Assembly: GCA_009843635.1 (NCBI GenBank) | Contig: VYDB01000078.1 | Coordinates: 79,834-143,833 of the forward strand | Length of the DNA stretch: 64,000 nucleotides | Source: Gammaproteobacteria bacterium | GTDB taxonomy: Bacteria > Pseudomonadota > Gammaproteobacteria > Pseudomonadales > Azotimanducaceae | Direction of reading: 5' to 3' | In this document: positions 8,638 to 16,597 of the stretch, piece after piece | Position numbering within the stretch: the stretch's first letter is position 1 | Layout of the letters: each line of letters begins with the position of its first letter | Made by a program: the position numbers and the translations under genes | The notes under the pieces: generated by a model | Seen by the model: the letters and a program-made list of their open reading frames with translations, nothing else | Databases searched by the model: none | What the model was told of the DNA's origin: nothing

Positions 8638-8736
8638 TTGTTCCTCGAAGCGCTAACGAGTACATTAGGCGCCCTCAAGCAGTAATGCGGACTTGGCATC
8701 CTGCCTTCCCCCAAAAAGCAGTATCAAAACAACGTC

Positions 8737-9033
8737 ATGACAGAACGACCGTACAAATTCGTCGTGCGGCTGCCTGCGGCCATGCGCGATCAGGTGGCCG
8801 AAGCCGCGGCCCACTACCGGCGCAGCATGAATTCAGAGATTGTAGCGCGGCTGGAACAGTCATTCGGCGTGTTGCCGCGCAGTTCCACGGAGCAGGAAGT
8901 CGAGCCTCCGCTGCATCCGCACATCGAAGCCATCTTCCGCAGCACGCTCAATGACAGCGAGCAGTCGTTGATCAAGGTCTTCCGGCGCCTTGACGGCACC
9001 CGCCAACAAGCCTTGCTCGATCTGCTGAGTTGA
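8737..9033 (+). CDS. Arc-type ribbon-helix-helix DNA-binding protein
   Basis: Protein of 98 residues. Residues 1-45 (RPYKFVVRLPAAMRDQVAEA, then RRSMNSEIVARLEQSF) match the Arc/MetJ ribbon-helix-helix pattern: a beta strand with alternating polar residues (KFVVRLP), helix 1, the turn at RSMNSEI and helix 2. Such proteins bind operators as paired dimers. The C-terminal half (about 50-98) is not recognised. It is transcribed divergently from the AttE-like ATPase gene across about 100 bp, so it may regulate that operon or itself; this is inference from position only. Its stop lies 10 bp before the convergent end of the osmoprotectant transporter gene. Confidence 0.8.
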   Translation: MTERPYKFVVRLPAAMRDQVAEAAAHYRRSMNSEIVARLEQSFGVLPRSSTEQEVEPPLHPHIEAIFRSTLNDSEQSLIKVFRRLDGTRQQALLDLLS

Positions 9034-9043
9034 TTCTGCCTAG

Positions 9044-10537
9044 TTACCTCGCTCGCAAATGGCCGGGCACCGCGACGCGCTCCACGCCCTCGAAAGCGAG
9101 TTCAGTGGCGATCGCCAGCAGCGCCGCTGGCACGGCGCCCTGCAGAATGAACGAGACGTCGTTCAGCGCCAGACCGGTGACGATCGGGTCGCCTAAGCCA
9201 CCCGCGCCGATGAAGGCCGCCAAGGTGGCGGTGCCGATGTTGATCACCGCCGCGGTGCGGATGCCGGCCAGCACGCTCGGCATCGACAGCGGCAGATACA
9301 CGTGGCGAATCTGCTGGCGCCGGGACAGGCCCATGGCGTCCGCGACGCGCAACAGGGTGGGATCGATGGTGGTCAACGCAGTGACGGTGTTGCGCACCAC
9401 CGGCAGCAGGGAATAGAGGAACAAAGCCACCACCGCCGGGGCAGCGCCGATGCCGAACAACGGGATCATCAGCGCCAACAAGGCGATGCTCGGCACGGTC
9501 TGCAGGAGGCCGCACAGATAGACCACCAAACGCGCCGCCACCGCCCGGCGAAAGATCAGCAGGCTAAGCAGGAGGCCCACAGCCACTGCCGCGCCCAGCG
9601 CCGTCAAGGTCAATTTCAAGTGCTGCGCCGTATTGGCGGCCAAGCTGCGCCAAAGATCATCGCCGCCCGCCCCGGCGGCCGATTCGGCGGCAACGCCGCG
9701 CTCGGCCAGGAAGCCCGCCGCCACGTCAGCGAAGCTTAAGCCATCCACCACCACTGCGGCGTTGAGTGCCTGCGCCGCCGCATCGTCCAAGCTGCCGCCC
9801 AAGGTTTCCAGCACTTCAATGACCTGCGCGCCGACATCGACCCGCACCAAGGGCGCCGCCAAGTACCGGGGAAAGAAGCGTCGGTCATCCTCCAGCAGCA
9901 CTAGGTCGTAGCGCAACAGCTCCCCGTCGGTGGAGTAGGCGTCGGTGACGTCCAGCGAGCCCTCCGCGATGGCTTGGTAGGCCAGGGCGTGTTCGATGCC
10001 CGTCGCGCCAAATGGCAGCCCATAGGCTCGCTTAAGCCCGGGCCAGCCGTCCTCCCGTTCGAGGAATTCGTGGCTGAAAACCAACTTCAAGGCGGGTTGG
10101 CCAGCCAGGTCGCCGATCCGGGCCAAGCCGAGCGCTTGCGCCTGCTCGCGCCGCACGGCGATGGCGTAGGTGTTGTTGAAGCCGAACGGCCCCAGCAGGC
10201 GCAGGCCGTCGCCCTTGAGCCGTTGGTTCATGGCTTCGCGGGAGGCGTCGTGGCCGAGCTTCAATATCGCTTGGCTGAGGGTGCCAGTGTACTCCATGTA
10301 GAGGTCAATCTCCCCGGCCACGAGGGCGTCAAAGGCGATCAGCGTGCCGCCGAGGCCAAAGCGGCGCTCCACCGCGAAGCCCTTCGACTCGAGCAACTGC
10401 GCGGCGATTTCCGACAGCAGGTAGGACTCGTTGCTGTTCTTGCTGGCAATGCGAATGGGTTCGGCGGCATGGCCAACGTCCGCGCCAGCGGACACGGCCA
10501 GCAGCAACGCCAACGCGAGTCCAATTCGCGCGGTCAT
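9044..10537 (-). CDS. Osmoprotectant ABC transporter, fused substrate-binding protein and permease (OpuB/OpuC/ProX-ProW type)
   Basis: Fusion of 497 residues. A signal sequence (MTARIGLALALLLAVSAGAD) leads into an OpuAC-type binding domain (about 25-275: IRIASKNSNESYLLSEIAAQ, DLYMEYTGTL). The permease domain follows (about 290-490: LTALGAAVAVGLLLSLLIF, the EAA-like GLSRRQQIRHVYLPLSMPSV and AFIGAGGLGDPI). DLYMEYTGT is typical of quaternary-ammonium binding proteins for betaine, choline or carnitine. Here the binding domain precedes the permease, the reverse of the more usual permease-then-receptor fusion. It overlaps the ATPase gene by ATGA, giving a two-gene importer. The ligand cannot be fixed from the motifs seen. 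Confidence 0.87.
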   Translation of the reverse strand: MTARIGLALALLLAVSAGADVGHAAEPIRIASKNSNESYLLSEIAAQLLESKGFAVERRFGLGGTLIAFDALVAGEIDLYMEYTGTLSQAILKLGHDASREAMNQRLKGDGLRLLGPFGFNNTYAIAVRREQAQALGLARIGDLAGQPALKLVFSHEFLEREDGWPGLKRAYGLPFGATGIEHALAYQAIAEGSLDVTDAYSTDGELLRYDLVLLEDDRRFFPRYLAAPLVRVDVGAQVIEVLETLGGSLDDAAAQALNAAVVVDGLSFADVAAGFLAERGVAAESAAGAGGDDLWRSLAANTAQHLKLTLTALGAAVAVGLLLSLLIFRRAVAARLVVYLCGLLQTVPSIALLALMIPLFGIGAAPAVVALFLYSLLPVVRNTVTALTTIDPTLLRVADAMGLSRRQQIRHVYLPLSMPSVLAGIRTAAVINIGTATLAAFIGAGGLGDPIVTGLALNDVSFILQGAVPAALLAIATELAFEGVERVAVPGHLRAR

Positions 10538-11265
10538 AACTGTTGGTTCACCAGTTGTTCGACGTAAGAGTCGCCGGGCGCGTTGACCACCTCGTCGGTG
10601 GTGCCCGAACGGACCACTTGGCCAGCCCTGAGGATGACCAGGCGGTCGCCAAGGTGCACCGCTTCGCGCATGTCGTGGGTGACCAGCACGGTGCTGACGC
10701 CCTCGTGGCGTTGAACGAACTCAAAGCGTTCGTAAATGCCGACCCGAGTGATGGGATCGACCGCCGAAAAGGGTTCGTCGAGCAACAGCAGGCCGGGCTT
10801 CAGCATCAAGGCCCGGCACAGGCCCACCCGCTGTTGCTGCCCACCCGACAACTGATGCGGATAGCGCCGGGAAACCTCCTCCGGCAGGTCCATTTCCTCA
10901 AGCAGTTCCGCATAGCGCGCCTCGATGGCATCCTGCGTCCAGCCTTCGAGCTGGGCCAGCAGCACCACGTTTTGCCGGTTGGTGAGATGCGGAAACAGCC
11001 CAGCGCCCTGCACCGCATAACCGATGCGGCGGCGGAAGGGCTCGACCGCTTGGCGGGGGACGGCTTCACCGAACACCCTGACCTGCCCAGCATCCGGTTG
11101 CAACACGCCGTTGATGAGCTGCAGCAGGGTGGTCTTGCCGCTGCCGCTCTCACCGACCACGGCGGTGGTCAAGCCCGCCGGGAAGCTCAGATTGACGCCA
11201 TCGAGCACCGGAACGCCGGCGAAGGCCTTGGCCACGCCATCGAATTGAACCGCCTCAGCAGCCAA
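10534..11265 (-). CDS. Osmoprotectant ABC transporter ATP-binding protein
   Basis: ATPase of 243 residues. Walker A GESGSGKTT, Q-loop YAVQGAGLFPHLT, signature LSGGQQQRVGLCRAL and Walker B LLLLDEPFSAVD are all present. This Q-loop and signature context matches the OpuCA/ProV group that pairs with the fused receptor-permease encoded next to it (ATGA overlap). The frame is open further upstream to 11376, but the extra residues lie over an inverted duplication and have no family character. I chose the TTG at 11263-11265 (LAAEAVQFDGVAKAF), which has a G-rich stretch (TAGGGGCG) upstream. An alternative start cannot be excluded. Confidence 0.87.
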   Translation of the reverse strand: MAAEAVQFDGVAKAFAGVPVLDGVNLSFPAGLTTAVVGESGSGKTTLLQLINGVLQPDAGQVRVFGEAVPRQAVEPFRRRIGYAVQGAGLFPHLTNRQNVVLLAQLEGWTQDAIEARYAELLEEMDLPEEVSRRYPHQLSGGQQQRVGLCRALMLKPGLLLLDEPFSAVDPITRVGIYERFEFVQRHEGVSTVLVTHDMREAVHLGDRLVILRAGQVVRSGTTDEVVNAPGDSYVEQLVNQQL

Positions 11266-11275
11266 GATCGCCCCT

Positions 11276-11298
11276 AGGGAGCCGCTGATCAAGTCCCG
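11276..11298. repeat. Left arm of a 23-bp inverted duplication
   Basis: This segment (AGGGAGCCGCTGATCAAGTC then CCG) is the exact reverse complement of 11512-11534, which encodes the C-terminal REPLIKSRSL of exonuclease I. Weaker similarity continues outward on the far side (CTGAGC). The copy lies in the leader of the ATPase gene. Confidence 0.75.
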
Positions 11299-11480
11299 GA
11301 AGCTCAGAGGAGCCTGGCGGGCGTGATGGCAAGGCGCGGCGAAGCCGTGTGGCAGGCCCCACACAATGAGCCGCAACGCGGCCAGCGCGGTCGCCAGGCC
11401 CTCCCGGAGGGCGTCTCACGACGCCCAGCGACGCAAATTCGCCGTTTTGCGGACCACCATCACCCCACCGCAACATCTTC
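11299..11480. other. Intergenic region between exonuclease I and the osmoprotectant transporter
   Basis: About 180 bp without a convincing gene. It contains imperfect hairpins near 11400-11430 (GGGCGTCTCACGACGCCC). It is flanked by the two arms of the 23-bp inverted duplication. The promoter of the minus-strand transporter operon is expected here, but no clear -35/-10 pair was recognised. Confidence 0.5.
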
Positions 11481-12941
11481 TCAGTCCTCAACCAGTGAGG
11501 CGCTGAGCGAACGGGACTTGATCAGCGGCTCCCTCAGCCCGTCGAGGTGGGCGCGAATCGCCCGCAAAACCCCGTCACCGTCCGCCCCCTGCTTCCGCAA
11601 TTCGTCCAGCCGCGCCTCCACCTGGGCCATGGTGCGCCACCGGGCTTGGTCCGCCTGGAGCTTGGCGACCACCCAGTCTCGCCACCGCGCCTGCTCGGCA
11701 TCGGTCAGGCGTTCCGGGAAGCTACGGGCCTTCACACGCTTGGCCAGTTCCGGCAGGCGCGGGTCGTCGTAGTCCAGGTCAAGCCAGCGGCCCTCGGCCA
11801 AGGCTTGATTGAAACTCAGGCAACGGTTGCGATCATCGTCGCCCAGAAAGCCATCGTAGAGCGCCGCCTCCACATCCGCCGCCGCCACCGGCTGCTCCTG
11901 GCGGTACACGTCCTCAATCTTCCGTTCCACGCCCGCCCCTCGCAGCCGCCGAAGCCGCTCGGCCACCAGATCGGCATCGTAGCCCAAGCGCTCCGCATCG
12001 GCTGGCCTGACCACTGACAGGGGCGCGATGAAAGGGCACTTGTTCAGTCGGATTTCCTTGAGCGGCGGCCGAACGGCCACCTCGGCGCCAAACAGCGCTT
12101 CGCGGATTTGGTCCGCATCCCACTCGATCAGCGCTTCGATATCCTCGCCCAAGTCGGCAACGATGACGGAGTTGCCGTTGGCGGGATGCCGGCAGACCGC
12201 AACCACCGGCGCAAAGCCGTAGCGTCGGCGCGGGTACTTGCCGGAGACATGCGCCAGCGCCTCGCCACCCAGGGGCAGCAGCAGGTCTCCTGCCAGGCGC
12301 TTGAACCGCAAGCCCAGAAAGTAGGCGAAGAGCCTTGGTTGCCGTTCTTTGAGCAGGCGCGCCAACGCCACCGTGGCGGTCACGTCGGACAGGGCGTCAT
12401 GGGCCTGCCCGTGCTCCAAGCCGTTGGCGTCGGTCAAGGCCGACAGGCTGTACACCGGCAGGCCGTTGTCGTCCCGGGGCCATTCGATGCCTTCGGGACG
12501 CAGTGCGCCTGCCGCCCGGACCAAATCCATGAGATCCCAGCGTGAGTTGCCGCCCTGCCACTCCCGGGCGTAGGGGTCCATCAGGTTGCGGTAGAGGCCG
12601 TGACGAATGAACTCGTCATCGAAACGCAGGTTGTTGTACCCCGCCACGCAGGTGCCCGGCACCGAAAACAGGGCGTTGATCTTGGCCAGGGCACGCCACT
12701 CGGAAAGGCCCTCCTGCCGGGTGCGCTGCGGCGTGATGCCGGTGACCAGGGCTGCATCCGGATCCGGCAGCACATCGTCGGGCAAGTGAACGTAGGTGAC
12801 GAATTCATCCCCCATTGGTTCGAGGTCCGGGCCGGTCCGCAACCCGGCGAACTGCAGGATGCGGTCCCAGCGCGGATCGGTGCCGGAGGTCTCCAGATCG
12901 TACCAGTAGAAACTGTCACCCAAGGGCCCCTTCCCCTTCAT
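11481..12941 (-). CDS. sbcB: Exodeoxyribonuclease I
   Basis: 3'-5' single-strand DNA exonuclease acting in recombination and mismatch repair; cytosolic. The 486 residues compare with 475 in E. coli. The DEDD exonuclease core is clear: FYWYDLETSGTDPRWDRILQ (first Asp/Glu), AGYNNLRFDDEFIRH (second Asp) and the HDALSDVTATVALARLL block with the final acidic residue. The SH3-like and C-terminal helical domains follow (LNKCPFIAPLSVV; RWRDWVVAKLQAD). Frames upstream of the ATG at 12939-12941 are open but lack family character, so the start giving MKGKGPLGDSFYWYDLE is preferred. The gene is divergent from the DASS transporter, with 70 bp between them. Confidence 0.93.
   Translation of the reverse strand: MKGKGPLGDSFYWYDLETSGTDPRWDRILQFAGLRTGPDLEPMGDEFVTYVHLPDDVLPDPDAALVTGITPQRTRQEGLSEWRALAKINALFSVPGTCVAGYNNLRFDDEFIRHGLYRNLMDPYAREWQGGNSRWDLMDLVRAAGALRPEGIEWPRDDNGLPVYSLSALTDANGLEHGQAHDALSDVTATVALARLLKERQPRLFAYFLGLRFKRLAGDLLLPLGGEALAHVSGKYPRRRYGFAPVVAVCRHPANGNSVIVADLGEDIEALIEWDADQIREALFGAEVAVRPPLKEIRLNKCPFIAPLSVVRPADAERLGYDADLVAERLRRLRGAGVERKIEDVYRQEQPVAAADVEAALYDGFLGDDDRNRCLSFNQALAEGRWLDLDYDDPRLPELAKRVKARSFPERLTDAEQARWRDWVVAKLQADQARWRTMAQVEARLDELRKQGADGDGVLRAIRAHLDGLREPLIKSRSLSASLVED
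11512..11534. repeat. Right arm of the 23-bp inverted duplication
   Basis: Exact reverse complement of 11276-11298. It lies inside the 3' end of the exonuclease I gene. The native copy is presumably the coding one. Confidence 0.75.
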
Positions 12942-13011
12942 CCAGCATGCGATCCGCCAAGTCCCCCGGACCGAGTTGCAAAGCGCCGCAGGCTGCGGCA
13001 ATCTCGAAGCA

Positions 13012-14391
13012 ATGTCGCCGCCCCTCAAGAAGTTTGCCGGACCGGCAGGCCCCATTCTTGCAGTTCTCGCCGGATTATTCATGTTGCAGGCGGGCTTCGA
13101 TGCGCCCGCCGCCATCACGCTGGGCGTCACGGCGCTGTGCGTGGTCTGGTGGGTGTTCGAGCCCATCCCGATTCCCGCCACCTCCCTGGCTCCCTTGGCC
13201 ATACTGCCGCTGACCGGCGTGCTGACCGCCGCCGAGGTCGGCGCCGCCTACGGCCATCCGGTGGTGCTGCTGCTGCTCGGCGGCTTCATCCTGGCCACTG
13301 CGCTGGAGAAGAGCGGCGCCCACCGGCGCATGGCCCTCGGCTTGGTGCGGGCCTTCGGCGGCGGCAGCAGCCGAAGGCTGGTGTTCGGCTTCATGGCCGC
13401 TTCGGCGCTGATGAGCATGTGGATCTCCAATACCGCCACCACCCTGATGCTGCTGCCGGTGGCGCTGGCGGTGGTGGAGAAGTCAGATGATCCGAAGCTG
13501 GCCCGGCCATTGCTGCTCGGCATCGCTTACGCCGCCAGCGTCGGCGGCATGGGCACGCCCATCGGCACGCCCCCGAACGTCGTCTTCATGGGCGTGTACA
13601 GCGACTTCATGGGCACCGAGTTCAGCTTCCTGGAATGGATGTCCTTCGGCCTGCCGGTGGTGGCGGTGATGGTGCCCTTGGTCGGCCTGTGGCTGACCCG
13701 GCGGGTTTCCTACAAAGGCGAGATCAGCCTGCCCGCCCCCGGCCCCTGGAGCACCGGGGAGGTGCGGGTGGTGATCGTGTTCGGCGCCACCGCCTTGGCC
13801 TGGATCACCCGCAAGGAACCCTTCGGCGGCTGGACCGAGTGGTTCGGCGCACCCTACTCCAACGATGCCATGGTCGCCTTTCTGGCGGTCATCGCCATGT
13901 TCCTGGTGCCCAACGGCAAGGGCGGACGGCTGCTCGACTGGGAGACGGCCACCAAGATTCCTTGGGGCATGCTGATCCTGTTCGGCGCCGGCCTCACCAT
14001 TGCCAGCGCCTTCGCCTCATCGGGCTTGAGCGAAGCCATCGGCAACCTCCTGGGCGGCATCTCCGCCTGGCACGTGCTGGCGGTGATGGGGGTGATCTGC
14101 CTGTCGGTCACCTTCCTGACCGAGACCACGAGCAACACCGCCACCACCACGCTGCTGATGCCCATCCTCGCTGCCGCGGCGCTCGGCGCGGGCATGGACC
14201 CCCGACTCTTGATGATCCCCGCCGCCATGAGCGCCTCCTGCGCCTTCATGCTGCCGGTGGCCACGGCGCCCAACGTCATCATGTTCGGCACCGGCCGAAT
14301 CCCCGTTGAAGTCATGGCCCGCGAGGGCTTTGCACTGAACCTCATCGGCGCGGTGGTCATCGCCAGCCTCTGCTACCTGCTGGTTGCGTAG
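13012..14391 (+). CDS. DASS/SLC13-family sodium:anion symporter
   Basis: Inner-membrane transporter of 459 residues with about 11 hydrophobic segments. The two family SNT signatures are present: ISNTATTLMLLPV (about residue 140) and TSNTATTTLLMPI (about 370). So are the flanking GTPIGTPPNVVFMG and MLPVATAPNVIMFGTG motifs that line the anion and sodium sites. The family imports dicarboxylates, sulfate or related anions with Na+; the substrate is not resolved here. The start giving MSPPLKKFAG was preferred over an upstream in-frame ATG at 12976 because it immediately precedes the first helix. The last 375 bp overlap the antisense aminopeptidase reading frame. Confidence 0.9.
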   Translation: MSPPLKKFAGPAGPILAVLAGLFMLQAGFDAPAAITLGVTALCVVWWVFEPIPIPATSLAPLAILPLTGVLTAAEVGAAYGHPVVLLLLGGFILATALEKSGAHRRMALGLVRAFGGGSSRRLVFGFMAASALMSMWISNTATTLMLLPVALAVVEKSDDPKLARPLLLGIAYAASVGGMGTPIGTPPNVVFMGVYSDFMGTEFSFLEWMSFGLPVVAVMVPLVGLWLTRRVSYKGEISLPAPGPWSTGEVRVVIVFGATALAWITRKEPFGGWTEWFGAPYSNDAMVAFLAVIAMFLVPNGKGGRLLDWETATKIPWGMLILFGAGLTIASAFASSGLSEAIGNLLGGISAWHVLAVMGVICLSVTFLTETTSNTATTTLLMPILAAAALGAGMDPRLLMIPAAMSASCAFMLPVATAPNVIMFGTGRIPVEVMAREGFALNLIGAVVIASLCYLLVA

Positions 14392-15453
14392 CGCCGTAAA
14401 CGCCGCCTCGCGCGCAGCCGCTTCAAGCTGCGCCAACTCGTCCACGGCGGCGAAAAAACCGGCCCAGTCCGGATGCCGCCGATGCAGGGCGGCGAAGGCC
14501 GGCTGCCAGTGCCGGTAGGTGGCCAGCGAGGCCAGGTAGGCGTTGTTCACCCGCTCCATCACCCGGTCGTAGCGTCCGCCGCCGAGCCGGGGGCGATTGA
14601 CCTGATAGCAGGAGCGCATGGCATCCAGCAACCTTGCCTTGGCAGGCCCAAGGCCCATCGTGCCGTTTTGGTCGTAGAGCGCTGTGAGGCCAGCCTTGGC
14701 GCGCATGAGCAGCCCAATCAGTCTGCGCCACTCCGCTTGCTGCTGGCGGTGCGCCGCGAACTCATCGGACCGGCCCTGAAGGGTAAACCATTGGCGGGCG
14801 CCCTCTTCGCCCACAAAGCTGGCAAAGGCCTCGTTCAGCGGCACGTCATTGGCCACCCAGAGCCGCCGGTGCGCCGTCTCATGGATCAGCAGTTCGGCCA
14901 GCTCCGCCTCCGGCCAGTCGATGAAGGTGCTGAGCAGCGGATCGTCGAACCAGCCGAGCGTGGAGTAGGCGGCGACCCCGCCAACGAAGGTCTCCAAGCC
15001 CTGGTCGGCCAAGCGGTGGGCGGCGCGGCGGGCGGCATCTTGGGAGAAGTAGCCGCGATAGGGGGTGCAACCAGCGAACGGATGGCACCATTGGCGAGCC
15101 TCCAAGGAGAACGGCGGGGCGGCGAAGACGTTCCACAGCACATGGCTGCGCTCGAGGTCGGCGAAGCGCCGGTAGCTGGCGCCGGGGTCCAAGCCCATTT
15201 CCGACTCGGCGAAGCGAAGAATCTCCCCGGCTCGCCGCAGCCGGGCCTTGAGCGATGCGGGGGTCGCCGGATCCGCCAACAGCGCATCGACCGGCTGCGA
15301 TGCCCGCAGCACCCCCCAATGCCCGCCCACCGCTTGGGCGTAGTAGCCGAGGTTTGCGCAGCCGCCGAGCGCCATGGCCAGCAGCAACATGAAGAGCGCT
15401 GGCACCACTGGCTTGATGAAGGCTAAGGGCCGAGTTGGGGGCTGCGGCCTCAA
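14017..15453 (-). CDS. Zinc aminopeptidase-like lipoprotein (COG4324 type) with antisense-overlap C-terminal extension
   Basis: The N-terminus has a signal peptide with lipobox ALGGC, so the protein is an envelope lipoprotein. The conserved part runs to about residue 355: GYYAQAVGGHWGVL, FSQDAARRAAHRLADQGLET and ELLIHETAHRRLWVANDVPL, where HETAH fits the HExxH zinc motif. NEAFASFVGEEG follows and probably supplies the third ligand. This matches the predicted-aminopeptidase family, usually about 350-370 residues. Here no stop occurs where expected near 14391. The frame runs 125 codons further, antisense to the DASS transporter gene, adding a Gly/His/Gln-rich tail. The tail is probably a by-product of stop loss. 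The Fic gene lies immediately upstream on the same strand with a 4-bp overlap. Confidence 0.75.
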   Translation of the reverse strand: MRPQPPTRPLAFIKPVVPALFMLLLAMALGGCANLGYYAQAVGGHWGVLRASQPVDALLADPATPASLKARLRRAGEILRFAESEMGLDPGASYRRFADLERSHVLWNVFAAPPFSLEARQWCHPFAGCTPYRGYFSQDAARRAAHRLADQGLETFVGGVAAYSTLGWFDDPLLSTFIDWPEAELAELLIHETAHRRLWVANDVPLNEAFASFVGEEGARQWFTLQGRSDEFAAHRQQQAEWRRLIGLLMRAKAGLTALYDQNGTMGLGPAKARLLDAMRSCYQVNRPRLGGGRYDRVMERVNNAYLASLATYRHWQPAFAALHRRHPDWAGFFAAVDELAQLEAAAREAAFTALRNQQVAEAGDDHRADEVQCKALAGHDFNGDSAGAEHDDVGRRGHRQHEGAGGAHGGGDHQESGVHARAERRGSEDGHQQRGGGGVARGLGQEGDRQADHPHHRQHVPGGDAAQEVADGFAQAR

Positions 15454-16436
15454 TCGACCGATACGGGTGGAAGATATTGGTCACCAACCGTGCGGCCGCC
15501 ATTGCCGTTCGGACGGTTTAGGTTGCCCGCCAAGGCTCTCTGAGCAACCAAGATTCCCCCGAACAGGCCTTCCATTGACCAGCTGCCAATGAAGTCGGAA
15601 AACACCTTCAGATTACCCTCGTCGGCCACCTCAAGGGCGATGATATACACAAACTTGCTTTCGGTGCTCACCACTGGCGGCGGCAGGCCGCGCTTGACGT
15701 AGGCCCAGGCCATGAGCAGCCGGGAGACCCGCCCGTTGCCGTCCTGGAACGGGTGAGTGAGGACGAACCGATGGTGCAGCCAAGCCGCTTCGGCGTTGAC
15801 CGGGTAGTTCCGGTGGCGAATGTCGTCGTTGTACAGATCGATGAACCGGCGCATCTCCGGCACCACCTGCTCCGGCGGGCAGTACTCGTACACCACGCCG
15901 TCTTGTCGGCGGGGATTGTTGGGCCTCACCTTCCACTGGCCTTTGCCGCGAAACGGCACTTGAACGCGCCGACCTTGGGGATCGATGCCCGCGACGGTGT
16001 CCTGATGTTGGGTCAGCACAGCGTGCCAGCTCTTGATCATGTAGGTGGAAAGGGGGCGACCGCTGGCAACGTCATCGAACATCATGTCGTAGGCGGCCTC
16101 CTGATCCTCCAGCAGCCCGCGCAGGGTTTGGTCCTCAAGCCCCTCAAGAGTGTGTGACCCGACGGCACCCGCGAAGCCCTCCGCGATGAGCTGCTCAGTC
16201 ACGCCACGCCGCAGCGTGTACAAGCCCTCGATCTGCCCGGTCTCCAAGGCGAAGGCGCGCACCCGCTCCCGAAGCCACCCGTCCAAAAAGCGCGACTCCG
16301 GGGAGCCAGCCTTCAGTTGTCGCTGGCAGTCGGCCCACTCCGCCTCAAGGTCGGCAAAGCCGGGCGTTGCCCAGCCTTCCGCCCCCTCCGGCATACCTGT
16401 GAGGGGCATCCATTTTTCGGGGGCCTGCGCGTCCAT
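15450..16436 (-). CDS. Fic-domain protein (predicted AMP transferase)
   Basis: Fic family, 328 residues, cytosolic. The catalytic motif HPFQDGNGRVSR (about residue 220) matches HPFxxGNGR with the catalytic His. The N-terminal segment has T66-G-Q-I-E70-G71, matching the autoinhibitory (S/T)xxxE(G/N) helix, so this is an intramolecularly inhibited (class II) Fic. The N-terminal ETGQIEGLYTLR region and the preceding helix fit the Fic_N type. Fic proteins transfer AMP or other nucleotide moieties to Ser/Thr/Tyr of targets; the target is unknown. No separate antitoxin gene is adjacent, as expected for class II. Its stop overlaps the aminopeptidase start by 4 bp. Confidence 0.88.
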   Translation of the reverse strand: MDAQAPEKWMPLTGMPEGAEGWATPGFADLEAEWADCQRQLKAGSPESRFLDGWLRERVRAFALETGQIEGLYTLRRGVTEQLIAEGFAGAVGSHTLEGLEDQTLRGLLEDQEAAYDMMFDDVASGRPLSTYMIKSWHAVLTQHQDTVAGIDPQGRRVQVPFRGKGQWKVRPNNPRRQDGVVYEYCPPEQVVPEMRRFIDLYNDDIRHRNYPVNAEAAWLHHRFVLTHPFQDGNGRVSRLLMAWAYVKRGLPPPVVSTESKFVYIIALEVADEGNLKVFSDFIGSWSMEGLFGGILVAQRALAGNLNRPNGNGGRTVGDQYLPPVSVD

Positions 16437-16502
16437 TTCCGTCTCTCAAGTCCCGTGCCGACAAGCGACCACCATTTTACAGCCGGCCCCTTCCACGTTC
16501 GC

Positions 16503-16526
16503 GGAGTTTCGCGACAGCGAAACTCC
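16503..16526. repeat. Palindrome type B (GGAGTTTCGC / GCGAAACTCC)
   Basis: Perfect 10-bp stem with a GACA loop. The same stem core (GAGTTTCGC/GCGAAACTC) recurs at 32230-32253 with another loop, indicating a dispersed repeat. It stands between the divergent Fic and acyltransferase genes. Confidence 0.7.
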
Positions 16527-16529
16527 AAT

Positions 16530-16561
16530 CGAACTTGCAGCCCCAAGGGGCTGCAAGTTCG
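16530..16561. repeat. 32-bp perfect palindrome upstream of the acyltransferase gene
   Basis: Bases 16530-16545 (CGAACTTGCAGCCCCA) are followed by their own reverse complement, with central AA. It lies 3 bp after the type B palindrome and 36 bp before the acyltransferase start. It could end leftward transcription, form an RNA stem in the leader, or be part of a compound REP unit. There is no T-tract. Confidence 0.7.
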
Positions 16562-16597
16562 CTGGCACCATCCATCCCCCTGTGCTATGTGTGCCCA

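Noticed and set aside
8737..9033. Toxin-antitoxin antitoxin role for the Arc-type protein
   Set aside because: No toxin gene follows; the next gene is convergent transporter coding sequence.
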